This document shows positions 1 to 8,122 of a stretch of 64,000 nt of DNA, in pieces. Location: NCBI GenBank assembly GCA_003241785.1, contig QFPW01000009.1, positions 62,001 through 126,000 of the forward strand. Direction: 5' to 3'. The DNA comes from Rhodovulum sulfidophilum (lineage in GTDB: Bacteria; Pseudomonadota; Alphaproteobacteria; Rhodobacterales; Rhodobacteraceae). Under the pieces are notes generated by a model. It worked only from the letters and a program-made list of their open reading frames with translations. It did no database searches and was not told the origin of the DNA. Positions within the stretch are counted from its first letter, which is position 1. Every line of letters starts with the position of its first letter. A program made the position numbers and the translations under genes.

Positions 1-85
1 AGTCCGCGCCCGCGAGCTCGAGCAGGAGCGCGACCTTGTAGGAGTTGCCGGACTGGGCGAAGGAATAGAGCTGGTATTCGGACAT
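1..85 (-). CDS. Glutathione S-transferase, N-terminal fragment
   Basis: The first 28 residues of a minus-strand gene that runs off the window. They read MSEYQLYSFAQSGNSYKV and continue into an LLLEL helix. This is the thioredoxin-like N-terminus of a glutathione S-transferase, with the S-G-N-S-Y-K segment where the glutathione-activating serine or tyrosine usually lies. A CGGAGACG ribosome binding site precedes the ATG. It lies downstream of the acyl-CoA dehydrogenase and MerR genes on the same strand, so it may be the third gene of that operon. The family call is good; the subclass cannot be told from so little sequence. Confidence 0.75.
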   Translation of the reverse strand, partial: MSEYQLYSFAQSGNSYKVALLLELAGAD

Positions 86-118
86 GGGTCGTCTCCGGGG
101 GTGTCTGCGGCCGCGATC

Positions 119-1873
119 CTAGAACGCCTCCGCTGGCATCGTCATCAGCGGCGCCGCCTCGGCCTCGATCCGGGCGCGGCGGAGCGCGGTTTCGGGCAGC
201 AGGCGGGTCATGTAGTGGCGCGCGGTCAGGCGCTTGGCGTGGTCGAAGGCGCCGTCGCCATCGGCCGCCGCGGCCATCCGCGCCCACATCAGGCCGAGGC
301 AGACATGGCCCATCAGGTGCAGGAAATCGGTCGCGCCGGCGAGCGCCCGGTTCGGATCGGCCATGCCGGCCGCCATGAAGACGCCGAGCGCGGCCTCGAG
401 GTCCTTCGCGGCGGCGCGGAGCGGGTCGAGGAAGGCGGCGCGGAACTCCGGATCCCCGGCGCCGGGGCCGCGCAGGGTTTCCTTGACGGTGGCGAAGAAG
501 GCCAGCATCGGCTTGCCGCCGTCGAGCGCGAGCTTGCGGCCGACGAGGTCGAGCGCCTGGATGCCGTTGGCGCCCTCGTAGATCATCGTGATCCGGGCGT
601 CGCGCAGGTACTGGCTCATCGGCCAGTCCTCGACATAGCCATGGCCGCCGAAGACCTGCTGCGCGGCGACGGCGGTGGCGAAGCCCTGGTCGGTCAGCAC
701 GCCCTTCAGCACCGGGGTCAGGAGCTGGGCCAGCCCCTCGGCGCCCGCGTCGCCCGCCCGCGCGCGGTCGATCAGCATCGCGTCCCAGATCATCAGCGCC
801 CGTCCGCCCTCGACGAAGGCGCGCATGTCCATGAGCGCGCGCCGGATGTCGGGATGCACGATCAGCGGATCGGCCGGCGGGCCGGGGTTCGCCGGCGCCG
901 GGACCGCGCGGCCCTGGAGCCGCTCGCGGGCATAGGCCGCCGCCGCCTGATAGGCCGCCGCGCCCTGCGCAAGACCCTGCACCCCGACGGCGAGCCGGGC
1001 CTCGTTCATCATGGTGAACATCGCGCGGAGGCCCCGGTGCGGCTCGCCGACCAGGAAGCCCGTCGCGCCGTCGTAGTTCATCACGCAGGTCGCGTTGCCG
1101 TGGATGCCCATCTTGCGCTCGATCTCGCCGCAGGAGAGCGCGTTGCGGGCGCCCAGGGTTCCCTCGGGCATGGGCAGGATCTTCGGCACGATGAAGAGCG
1201 AGATCCCCTTCACCCCCGGCGGGCCGCCCGGGATCCGGGCGAGCACCAGGTGGACGATGTTCTCGGCGAGGTCGTGCTCGCCCGAGGAGATGAAGATCTT
1301 CTGGCCGGTGATCGCGTGGCTCCCGTCCGGCCGCGGCTCGGCGCGGGTCCGGAGCAGGCCGAGGTCGGTGCCGCATTGCGGCTCGGTCAGGTTCATCGTG
1401 CCGGTCCATTCGCCCGAGGCGAGCCGCGGCAGGTAGGTCGCCTTCTGCGCTTCGGTGCCATGGGCGTGGATCGCGGCGTAGGCGCCGTGGGTCAGGCCCC
1501 AGTACATGTTGAGCGCCATGTTCGCCCCGGCGAAGAACTCGCCGGTGACCGAGTTGAGAAGGGTGGGCATGCCTTGGCCGCCGTAGGCGGGATCGAGGTC
1601 GAGCGCGGTCCAGCCGCCGGCGCGCACCGCGTCATAGGCCGCCCTGAACCCGCCCGGCACGCGCACCACCCCGTTCTCGAACCGGCAGCCTTCGAGATCG
1701 CCGGCCCGGTTCAGCGGCGCCAGCACCTCCTCGGCGAGCCGCGCCGCCTCGCCGAGGATCGCGGCGGTGGTCGCGGGGTCGAGCTCGGCGTAGCCCGGGG
1801 CGGGGCAGCGCTCGACGTCGAAGACGCGGTGGAGCAGGAAGGCGAGGTCGTCGAGCGGGGCGGCGTAGCGCAT
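119..1873 (-). CDS. Acyl-CoA dehydrogenase, DmdC-like long form
   Basis: A 584-residue FAD enzyme that introduces a double bond into an acyl-CoA thioester. The length and the C-terminal extension after residue about 450 fit the long subfamily that includes 3-methylmercaptopropionyl-CoA dehydrogenase (DmdC), rather than the 380-residue short-chain enzymes. Visible signatures are the FAD/substrate segment NLTEPQCGTDLG and, near residue 420, MIYEGANGIQ, whose glutamate is the usual catalytic base of this subfamily. The start is the ATG 14 bases after the MerR stop codon; the reading frame extends further upstream but there only shadows merR. The actual substrate (methylmercaptopropionyl-CoA or a medium/long acyl-CoA) cannot be decided from sequence. 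The MerR gene ahead of it suggests control by acyl-CoA or branched-chain amino acid breakdown. Confidence 0.85.
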   Translation of the reverse strand: MRYAAPLDDLAFLLHRVFDVERCPAPGYAELDPATTAAILGEAARLAEEVLAPLNRAGDLEGCRFENGVVRVPGGFRAAYDAVRAGGWTALDLDPAYGGQGMPTLLNSVTGEFFAGANMALNMYWGLTHGAYAAIHAHGTEAQKATYLPRLASGEWTGTMNLTEPQCGTDLGLLRTRAEPRPDGSHAITGQKIFISSGEHDLAENIVHLVLARIPGGPPGVKGISLFIVPKILPMPEGTLGARNALSCGEIERKMGIHGNATCVMNYDGATGFLVGEPHRGLRAMFTMMNEARLAVGVQGLAQGAAAYQAAAAYARERLQGRAVPAPANPGPPADPLIVHPDIRRALMDMRAFVEGGRALMIWDAMLIDRARAGDAGAEGLAQLLTPVLKGVLTDQGFATAVAAQQVFGGHGYVEDWPMSQYLRDARITMIYEGANGIQALDLVGRKLALDGGKPMLAFFATVKETLRGPGAGDPEFRAAFLDPLRAAAKDLEAALGVFMAAGMADPNRALAGATDFLHLMGHVCLGLMWARMAAAADGDGAFDHAKRLTARHYMTRLLPETALRRARIEAEAAPLMTMPAEAF

Positions 1874-1887
1874 CTCCGCCTCCGCGC

Positions 1888-2304
1888 TCAGGCGACGCCG
1901 ACGCGGGAGCGTTCGGCGAGCAGCGCGGCGGCCGCGGCGAGCTGGCGCTCGAGATCGGCGATGGCGAGATCGAGCTCGGCGCGCTGGGCGCGCATCGCCG
2001 CGACCCGCGCCTGGCCGAGCTCGCAGGTCCGCGCCAGCTGGGTCACCTGCTGGTCGCCGAGGTCGTAGAGGTCGAGCAGCTGGCGGATGCTCTCGAGGCT
2101 GAAGCCGAAGCGCTTGCCGCGCAGGATGAGGCTGAGCCGCGCGGCGCAGCGGCGGGTGTAGAGCCGGCGCTGGCCCCGCCGGATCGGCGTGAGGAGTTCG
2201 AGCGCCTCGTAGAAGCGCAGCGTGCGCGGCGTGACGCCGAACTCGGCGCACATCTCGCCGATGCCGCGCAGGGGCGCGGCGATCTCGGACAGGTCCTCGG
2301 CCAC
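1888..2304 (-). CDS. MerR-family transcriptional regulator
   Basis: A 138-residue regulator. A winged helix-turn-helix fills about residues 14-83, with the family signature FGVTPRTLRFYEALELL. A coiled-coil dimerisation helix runs over about 85-130 (ELDLAIADLERQL). It lacks the metal-binding cysteines of the mercury and copper sensors. It fits the LiuR-like group that controls fatty acid and branched-chain amino acid degradation in proteobacteria. It is the first gene of an operon with the acyl-CoA dehydrogenase 14 bases downstream, and a palindrome of the right type lies 93 bases upstream of its start. Functional assignment to LiuR is inference from motif and context. Confidence 0.85.
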   Translation of the reverse strand: MAEDLSEIAAPLRGIGEMCAEFGVTPRTLRFYEALELLTPIRRGQRRLYTRRCAARLSLILRGKRFGFSLESIRQLLDLYDLGDQQVTQLARTCELGQARVAAMRAQRAELDLAIADLERQLAAAAALLAERSRVGVA

Positions 2305-2397
2305 GGCGCCCTCCCGGCTACTCGGCTGACTGGTCCCGCTCTCCGGCGTTTCGCCCGCAGGATCGGACCGCCGCGCCGGCCGGGCAAGCGAAAAGAG

Positions 2398-2411
2398 TGA
2401 CGTTTACGTCA
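2398..2411. promoter_or_regulatory. Palindromic operator TGACGT-TT-ACGTCA
   Basis: A 14-base inverted repeat with perfect 6-base arms, TGACGTTTACGTCA, in the divergent region between merR and the thioesterase genes. On the minus strand it overlaps a TTGACG hexamer that could be a -35 box, the place where MerR-type regulators bind. The sequence resembles the ACGT-rich palindromes reported for LiuR-type regulators. A second ACGTCA-like half (GACGTCA) lies at about 2420. Confidence 0.55.
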
Positions 2412-2516
2412 AGGTGACGCGACGTCATCCGCGCCGCGAGCGGTCCCGGAGGCGGCGGGCGGCATTGTAACGCGCGGCCGGATATGGCCATCTCCCGGGC
2501 GAGGCGGGAGGGGCGC

Positions 2517-2975
2517 ATGGCGGAACCGGGGACCGAGGACAGAATCAGGCTGGCGCAGGGTTTCATCGACGCGCTGCCGCACGCCCGCGACCTCGGGATG
2601 CGGGTCCTGGCGCTCGGCGCGGGACGGGCCGAGATCGCGCTCGCCTACGATCCGCGCTTCATCGGCGATCCCGACACCGGCGTGCTGCACGGCGGCGTGG
2701 TGACGGCGCTGCTCGACACCTGCTGCGGCGCGGCGGTGATGGCGCATCCGGCGGCTCCGGCGGCCACGGCGACGATCGACCTGCGCATCGACTACATGCG
2801 CGCGGCGCCGGCGGGCAAGGCGATCACGGCGCGCGCGGAATGCTACCGGCTGACGCGCAGCGTCGCCTTCGTCCGCGCCTTCGCCTATGCCGATGGGCTC
2901 GACGAGGCGGTGGCCGCCGCCGCGGGCGCCTTCACCGTCGAGGGCGGGCGTCCCGAGCCGGAGGGCGTGGCGTGA
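2517..2975 (+). CDS. PaaI-family hotdog thioesterase
   Basis: A 152-residue single hotdog-fold thioesterase. The helix-start motif GVLHGGVVTALLDTCCG (about residues 45-60) is the HGG signature of the PaaI/YbgC-like group, which hydrolyses small or aromatic acyl-CoA esters. The ATG at 2517 was chosen because GGGAGGGG lies just upstream; a longer version from 2484 has no such site. It overlaps the next thioesterase gene by four bases (GTGA). It is divergent from merR, and both promoters share the palindrome at 2398. The true substrate is unknown. Confidence 0.85.
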   Translation: MAEPGTEDRIRLAQGFIDALPHARDLGMRVLALGAGRAEIALAYDPRFIGDPDTGVLHGGVVTALLDTCCGAAVMAHPAAPAATATIDLRIDYMRAAPAGKAITARAECYRLTRSVAFVRAFAYADGLDEAVAAAAGAFTVEGGRPEPEGVA

Positions 2976-3475
2976 GGCGGATCGAGCCGATGCAGGTCGC
3001 CAAGCAGCGGCGCGACGCGGCGCTGGCGCATCTCGCCGAGAGCGTGCCCTATGTCCGGCATCTCGGCGTCGCATTCGACCGGCGCGGCGACGAACTGACC
3101 GCGCGGCTCGGCTTCGACGAGAAGCTGATCGGCAATCCGATGATCCCCGCGCTGCACGGCGGCGCGATCGGCGCCTTCCTCGAGATCGCGGCGCTGATGG
3201 AGCTCGCCTGGGCGGTGGTCTGGGAACGGATGGAGGGCGGCGGCGAGGCGGCCGCGGCGATCGAGGCCGGGCGGTTCCCGCCCTGGCCGAAGACGATCGA
3301 CTTCACCGTCGACTACCTGCGCGCCGGCCTGCCGCGCGACGCCTATGCGCGGGGCCGGGTGAACCGGATGGGCCGGCGCTATGCCAGCGTCCATGTCGAG
3401 GCGTGGCAGGACAACTGCGCGCGCCCCATCGCCCAGGCGACCGGGCATTTCCTGATGCCGGAGAGCGGGCTGTGA
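2972..3475 (+). CDS. PaaI-family thioesterase (second, tandem)
   Basis: A 167-residue hotdog-fold protein paralogous to the preceding gene, with the motif PALHGGAIGAFLEIAA and the TIDFTVDYLRAG strand typical of the family. It carries an insertion near residues 75-95 (MEGGGEAAAAIEAG) that the first copy lacks, so the two probably differ in substrate or form a heterodimer. The start is a GTG overlapping the stop of the upstream gene, supported by GGAGGG six bases before; an ATG at 2990 is the alternative. Tandem translationally coupled hotdog genes beside acyl-CoA dehydrogenase genes are common in alphaproteobacteria. Confidence 0.83.
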   Translation: MRRIEPMQVAKQRRDAALAHLAESVPYVRHLGVAFDRRGDELTARLGFDEKLIGNPMIPALHGGAIGAFLEIAALMELAWAVVWERMEGGGEAAAAIEAGRFPPWPKTIDFTVDYLRAGLPRDAYARGRVNRMGRRYASVHVEAWQDNCARPIAQATGHFLMPESGL

Positions 3476-3500
3476 GACGATCGCCCCCGGGGCGCCGCCG

Positions 3501-4823
3501 GTGACGGTCGCCACGACCATCTCGAACCGCCGCGTGCTGCGGATCGCGCTGCCGATCGTGGTCTCGAACGCGACGGTGCCGCTTCTCGGCGCGGTCGACA
3601 CGGCGGTGGTCGGCCAGCTCGGCCAGGCGGCGCCGATCGGCGCGGTCGGGCTCGGCGCCATCATCCTCGCCTCGATCTACTGGATCTTCGGCTTCCTGCG
3701 GATGGGGACCACCGGCCTCGTCGCCCAGGCGCGGGGCGCGGGCGACGAGGCGGAAACCGGGGCGCTGCTCACCCGCGCGCTCATGATCGCCTTCGCGGCG
3801 GGCTTCGCGCTGGTCGCGGGCCAGGCGGGGATCCTCTGGGGGGCGTTCAAGCTCGCGCCCGCCTCGGCCGAGGTCGAGGCGCTGGCGCGGAGCTATCTCG
3901 CGATCCGGATCTGGGGCGCGCCGGCGGCGATCGCCGGCTACGCGCTCACCGGCTGGCTCATCGCGATGGAGCGGGCGCGGGCGGTGCTGCTGCTCCAGCT
4001 CTTCACCAACGGGGTCAACGTGGTGCTGTCGGTCGGCTTCGTGCTCGGCCTCGGCTGGGGCGTGCCGGGCGTCGCCTTCGGCACGCTGATCGCGGAATGG
4101 TCGGGCCTCGCCCTCGGCCTCTGGCTCTGCCGCGCGGCCTTCGCCGGCGCGCGGTGGCGGGACTGGCCGCGCGTCTTCGACGCGGCCAAGCTCCGGCGCA
4201 TGGCCCAGGTCAACGGCGACATCATGGTCCGCTCGGTCGCGCTGCAGGGCTGCTTCACCACCTTCATGTTCTTCGGCGCCGGCTTCGGCGACGTGACGCT
4301 CGCCGCGAACCAGGTGCTGCTCCAATTCCTCGAGGTGACCGCCTACGCGCTCGACGGCTTCGCCTTCGCCGCCGAGGCACTGGTCGGCCAGGCGCTCGGC
4401 CACCACGCCCGGGACGAGCTGCGGCGCGCGGCGATCCTCGCGACGAAATGGGGCTTCGGCTTCGCCGCCGCGCTCTCGGCCGCCTTCCTGCTGGCGGGGC
4501 CCGCGATCATCGACCTGATGACCACGTCCGGGGAGGTGCGCGAGGCGGCGCGGCATTACCTGCCCTGGCTGATCGCGGCGCCGCTGATCGGCGTCGGCGC
4601 CTGGATGCTCGACGGGATCTTCATCGGCGCGACCCAGACGCGCGACATGCGCAACGCCGCGCTGGTCTCGGTCGCGGTCTACGCGCTCGCCCTCGCGGCG
4701 CTGATCCCGCTCATCGGCAACCACGGGCTCTGGGCCGGGCTGATGATCCTGAACCTGACCCGCGGCGTGACGCTCGGCCTGCGCTATCCGAGGATCGAAG
4801 CGCGGGCCGCGGCGCCGGCCTAG
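3501..4823 (+). CDS. MATE-family efflux transporter (DinF-like)
   Basis: A 440-residue inner-membrane antiporter of the multidrug and toxic compound extrusion family, with twelve predicted membrane segments in two bundles. The N-terminal part contains the conserved stretch VDTAVVGQLG and the second half VTLAANQVLLQF, features of the DinF branch. Such proteins export cationic drugs or metabolites using a Na+ or H+ gradient. The start is a GTG 25 bases after the thioesterase stop, so it may be cotranscribed with the thioesterases. Its stop codon overlaps the stop codon of the convergent Na/Pi cotransporter gene. The substrate is not predictable. Confidence 0.88.
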   Translation: MTVATTISNRRVLRIALPIVVSNATVPLLGAVDTAVVGQLGQAAPIGAVGLGAIILASIYWIFGFLRMGTTGLVAQARGAGDEAETGALLTRALMIAFAAGFALVAGQAGILWGAFKLAPASAEVEALARSYLAIRIWGAPAAIAGYALTGWLIAMERARAVLLLQLFTNGVNVVLSVGFVLGLGWGVPGVAFGTLIAEWSGLALGLWLCRAAFAGARWRDWPRVFDAAKLRRMAQVNGDIMVRSVALQGCFTTFMFFGAGFGDVTLAANQVLLQFLEVTAYALDGFAFAAEALVGQALGHHARDELRRAAILATKWGFGFAAALSAAFLLAGPAIIDLMTTSGEVREAARHYLPWLIAAPLIGVGAWMLDGIFIGATQTRDMRNAALVSVAVYALALAALIPLIGNHGLWAGLMILNLTRGVTLGLRYPRIEARAAAPA

Positions 4824-6541
4824 CTCGGTTCCGGCAGCGGCCCGCCCGGCGCGCCGCCGACGCGGAGCCCGCGCGGGCCCGGGGCGTCCTCGGCCCGAAG
4901 CCGCGAGGACCGGAGCGCGCCCGCCGGCTCGAGGATCGGATAGGCGACCGTCGTGAGATGCGCGTTGATGCGCTTGAGGTCGCGCAGCAGGTCGAGATGC
5001 AGCGCGCTGGTCTCGATCGTCTCCGCCCTGCCGTCGCGCAGCCGGGCGAAATGCCGCTCGGTCGCCTCCATCTCGGCGGCGCGCAGCCGGTCCTTCTCGG
5101 CCACGAGGTCGCGCGCCATCTTCACGTCGCGCGAGACGAAGACGGTGAGGGCGAGCCGCATCTGCTCGGCGATCACGCCGTGGAAGGCGCGGATCTCGCG
5201 CCAGCCCTCGGGCGAGAAGCTGAGCGTGTTGCGCTGCTTCTTGGTCGCGAGCTTCAGGATGTTCTTGTCGATGATGTCGCCGATATGCTCGAGATTGGTG
5301 GTGAAGAGCACCAGCTCCAGCACCCGCGCGCTCTGGCCGGAGTCGAGATCGGCCTGCATCAGCCGCGCCAGGTAGAGCTTGATCTCCTCCTGCAGCGCGT
5401 CGACCTCGTTCTCGATCCGCGCCACCTCGCGCACCCGGCGGTCGTCGCGGTCCTCGAAGGTCAGGATCGCCTCGCGCAGCATCAGCTCGACCATGTCCGC
5501 GAGCCGCATCAGCTCGCGGGTCGCCGCGTTGAGCGCGAGCTCCGGGCGGGTGAGCAGCGCGTCGTCGAGATGCTCGAGCCGGGTCGCCCGCGCGCCCTCG
5601 GGTCCGGCGCGATCGGGAATGACCCGGGTGAGCGCCCGCGCGGCCGGCCGGACGAAGGGCAGCCAGGCGAGCGTGACCACGAGATTGAAGAGCGCGTGGA
5701 AATTCGCGACCTGCCGCGCCGGATCGTCGGTCAGCCGCGCCATCAGCTCGCCCGCGGGACCGATCAGGCCGAGCAGCACCAGAACCCCGGCGCCCCGGAA
5801 GGCGAGGTTGCCCCAGAGCACGCGGCGCGCCGCCGGGCCGGAGCGCAGCGCGAGGCCCATCGGCACGAGGCAGGCGCCGAGATTGGCGCCGAGCACCAGC
5901 GTCAGCGCGAGATCGGGGCCGATCAGCCCGGCGCCCGCCAGCGACAGGGTGAAGAGCACGAAGGCGACGCTCGAATGCATGAGCCAGGCGAGCAGCGTCG
6001 CGACCAGCACGGCGAGGATCGGGTCGCCGCCGAGCGTGTCGAACATCTCGAGCATCAGCGGGCTGTGGCGCAGCGGGTCGGAGGCCTGCAGGATGAGGCC
6101 GAGCGCGAGCAGCATCAGCCCGAAACCGATCATCAGCCGCGCGACCTCCTCGCCGCGCGGGCCCGACGCCATCTTCGAGAGCACGACGCCGGCGATCAGC
6201 AGGATCGGAATCAGCGGCCTGAGGTCGAAGGCCAGCGCCTGGACGACCAGCGTGGTGCCGAAATCGGCGCCGAGGATCACGGCGAGCGCGGCCGGGAGCG
6301 CGATCAGCCCGCGCTCGACGAAGCCGAGCAGCAGCACGGCGGTGGCGGTCGAGCTCTGCAGGATCGCGGCGGCGGCGGTGCCGGTCGCGGCGGCGCGGAC
6401 CGGGCCGCCGGAGACGCGGCCGAGCGCGGCGCGCACCTGCGGGCCGAACCCCCGCAGAACCGCGCTCTGCACCATCCGCGTCCCCCAGAGCAGGAGGGCG
6501 ATGCCGCCGAACAGGTTCAGGAGGATGAGATGGCCGGCCAT
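4820..6541 (-). CDS. Na/Pi cotransporter with C-terminal PhoU-like domain
   Basis: A protein of 573 residues from the ATG used here (589 from an upstream ATG at 6589). The membrane half carries duplicated phosphate-transporter motifs: GTAAAAILQSSTATAVLL (first QSS motif) and LMHSSVAFVLFTLS (second). The cytoplasmic tail from about residue 340 is helical and PhoU-like (FTTNLEHIGDIIDKNI). It imports phosphate with sodium. The ATG at 6541 was preferred because the familiar ILLNLFGGIALLLWG start follows directly and because a Pho-box-like repeat overlaps the upstream ATG, which would place that ATG in the promoter. Convergent with the MATE gene, the stop codons overlapping. Confidence 0.85.
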   Translation of the reverse strand: MAGHLILLNLFGGIALLLWGTRMVQSAVLRGFGPQVRAALGRVSGGPVRAAATGTAAAAILQSSTATAVLLLGFVERGLIALPAALAVILGADFGTTLVVQALAFDLRPLIPILLIAGVVLSKMASGPRGEEVARLMIGFGLMLLALGLILQASDPLRHSPLMLEMFDTLGGDPILAVLVATLLAWLMHSSVAFVLFTLSLAGAGLIGPDLALTLVLGANLGACLVPMGLALRSGPAARRVLWGNLAFRGAGVLVLLGLIGPAGELMARLTDDPARQVANFHALFNLVVTLAWLPFVRPAARALTRVIPDRAGPEGARATRLEHLDDALLTRPELALNAATRELMRLADMVELMLREAILTFEDRDDRRVREVARIENEVDALQEEIKLYLARLMQADLDSGQSARVLELVLFTTNLEHIGDIIDKNILKLATKKQRNTLSFSPEGWREIRAFHGVIAEQMRLALTVFVSRDVKMARDLVAEKDRLRAAEMEATERHFARLRDGRAETIETSALHLDLLRDLKRINAHLTTVAYPILEPAGALRSSRLRAEDAPGPRGLRVGGAPGGPLPEPS

Positions 6542-6576
6542 GCGATACTCGCGCGAAAGGGATGGAACGATCAAGT

Positions 6577-6594
6577 GTGACGGTTCCATGACAC
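6577..6594 (-). promoter_or_regulatory. Candidate Pho box ahead of the Na/Pi cotransporter
   Basis: Read on the minus strand: GTGTCAT-GGAA-CCGTCAC, two 7-base elements with an 11-base period. They match the CTGTCAT-N4-CTGTCAT consensus for PhoB at 6 of 7 and 5 of 7 positions. It lies 36-53 bases upstream of the preferred start of a phosphate transporter gene. A good -10 box is not obvious, so confidence is limited. Confidence 0.4.
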
Positions 6595-6641
6595 TTTTGC
6601 AACGCTGGCGAGCGGACGCGTAAAATTGCGCCTAAATGGCG

Positions 6642-7718
6642 CTACATGTCGGATCCGCTCGCCCAGAGCCCGGCATCGACCCCGACGACGTCGGAGAGAC
6701 TGGCGACGCCGTCGCGCGCCAGCAGCGCGTCGAGCCCGCGCGCGATCTGCGCCGCGAGGCCGATGCCGCCGAAGACCATCGCGGTGTAGAACTGCGTCGC
6801 CGAGGCGCCGGCGCGGATCTTCGCATAGGCGTCCTCGGCCGAGGCGATCCCGCCCGCGCCGATCAGGGGCAGGCGGCCCCCGGTCAGGAGCGCCGCCCTG
6901 GCGAGGATCCGCGTCGAGCGCCGGAAGAGCGGCCGGCCGGAGAGCCCGCCGGCCTCGGCCTTGCGCGGATCGGTCAGCCCGTCGCGCGACAGGGTGGTGT
7001 TGGTGGCGATCAGCGCGGCGACGCCGCGGGCCTCGGCGACCTCGCAGATCTCGGCGAGCTCGGCGTCGGTGAGGTCGGGGGCGATCTTGAGGAAGATCGG
7101 CACCGGCCGGGCGAGATCCGCGTTCGCCGCCATCACGCCGCCGAGCAGCGCGTCGAGCGCGGCGCGGCCCTGCAGGTCGCGCAGCTTCTCGGTATTCGGC
7201 GAGGAGACGTTGACGGTGGCGAAATCGACATGCGGCCCCGCGAGCGTCAGCACCCGGGCGAAATCCGCCGCCCGATCGGCGCTGGTCTTGTTCGCGCCGA
7301 GATTGAGCCCGGTCACCATGCCGGCGGGCCGGCGGGCGAGTCGCGCGGCGATCGCCTCCGCGCCGTCGTTGTTGAAGCCGAAGCGGTTGATCGCCGCCTG
7401 GTCGGCGTCGAGCCGGAAGAGCCGCGGCTTCGGGTTGCCGGGCTGGGGCAGCGGCGTCGCGGCGCCGACCTCGAGAAAGCCGAAGCCGGCCCGGGCGAGC
7501 GGCGCGAGCGCGGTCGCGTTCTTGTCGAAGCCCGCGGCGAGCCCGACCGGATTCGGCAGGTCGAGCCCGGCGATCCGGGTGGCGAGCCGGGGCGAGGTCG
7601 GCGGCCCGGAGCGCGGGCCGAGCCCGGCGTTGAGCGCGGCCAGGGCGAGACCATGCGCGGTCTCCGGGTCGAAGGCGCCGCGCAGCAGCGGCATCCCGAG
7701 GCGGTCGATGAGGCGCAT
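6642..7718 (-). CDS. pyrD: Dihydroorotate dehydrogenase (quinone), class 2
   Basis: A 358-residue FMN enzyme that oxidises dihydroorotate to orotate in pyrimidine synthesis and passes electrons to the quinone pool. The N-terminal membrane-associating helices (MRLIDRLGMPLLRGAF) mark class 2. Other signatures are NPVGLAAGFDKN, the NVSSPNT motif with the catalytic serine, FLKIAPDLT and the FMN-phosphate site LIGAGGIAS. The start is the ATG seven bases after the stop of the DUF952 gene; upstream frame extension is only a shadow of that gene. The pyrD-DUF952 pair reads as an operon. Confidence 0.95.
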   Translation of the reverse strand: MRLIDRLGMPLLRGAFDPETAHGLALAALNAGLGPRSGPPTSPRLATRIAGLDLPNPVGLAAGFDKNATALAPLARAGFGFLEVGAATPLPQPGNPKPRLFRLDADQAAINRFGFNNDGAEAIAARLARRPAGMVTGLNLGANKTSADRAADFARVLTLAGPHVDFATVNVSSPNTEKLRDLQGRAALDALLGGVMAANADLARPVPIFLKIAPDLTDAELAEICEVAEARGVAALIATNTTLSRDGLTDPRKAEAGGLSGRPLFRRSTRILARAALLTGGRLPLIGAGGIASAEDAYAKIRAGASATQFYTAMVFGGIGLAAQIARGLDALLARDGVASLSDVVGVDAGLWASGSDM

Positions 7719-7725
7719 CGCGGGA

Positions 7726-8070
7726 TCAGGAGCAGGTGGGTTCGGTCGGAAGCTCGCGCTTCGCCGGATCGTCGGAAAGCTCACGCGACCAGTGCACGTC
7801 GGCGAGCTCGAGGTCGCGGTAGAGATGCGGGAAGAGCTCGCCCCCGCGCGACGGCTCCCAGCGCAGCCAGGGCGCGCCGCGCGCGGCCAGCATCGCGACG
7901 AGGACGAGGCCGGTCTCGCCGACGAAATGCCGCCGCAGCGTCTCGGCCAGCTGGCCGGCGGTCGAGAAATGGACATAGCCGTCCGAACGGTCCACGGGCG
8001 CGCCCGGCGTCGACCCGTTCCGGACGAGATCGGCCCATTCGGCCGCGCGGAAGACCTTGAAGATCAGCAT
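7726..8070 (-). CDS. DUF952 family protein
   Basis: A 114-residue cytoplasmic protein of the DUF952 family, which has no firmly established function and is structurally related to ADP-ribosyltransferase-like folds. Conserved features here are an N-terminal LIFKVFRAAEW, the DRSDGYVHFSTAGQL segment that carries the family's conserved H and S, and WEPSRGGELFPHLYRDL. Translation is placed at the ATG at 8070, because the extra upstream residues (MIHVDPATTPREG) are not family-like. It sits directly ahead of pyrD with a seven-base gap, an arrangement common in Rhodobacterales. Confidence 0.85.
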   Translation of the reverse strand: MLIFKVFRAAEWADLVRNGSTPGAPVDRSDGYVHFSTAGQLAETLRRHFVGETGLVLVAMLAARGAPWLRWEPSRGGELFPHLYRDLELADVHWSRELSDDPAKRELPTEPTCS

Positions 8071-8122
8071 GGCCAATGATCCTTCGCGCGGAGTGGTCGC
8101 CGGGTCAACATGGATCATGGTG

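Noticed and set aside
101..2068. A 655-residue plus-strand open frame across the acyl-CoA dehydrogenase gene
   Set aside because: It is a shadow of the minus-strand gene: its protein is rich in R, A, G and H, has no domain, and the opposite strand encodes a complete recognised enzyme.
6542..6589. The upstream ATG at 6589 as start of the Na/Pi cotransporter
   Set aside because: It lies inside a Pho-box-like repeat and adds residues not typical of the family; still possible, so the alternative is noted in the feature.
3303..6602. A 1099-residue minus-strand frame overlapping the MATE and Na/Pi transporter genes
   Set aside because: Composition is typical of out-of-frame GC-rich sequence and both real genes underneath have full family signatures.
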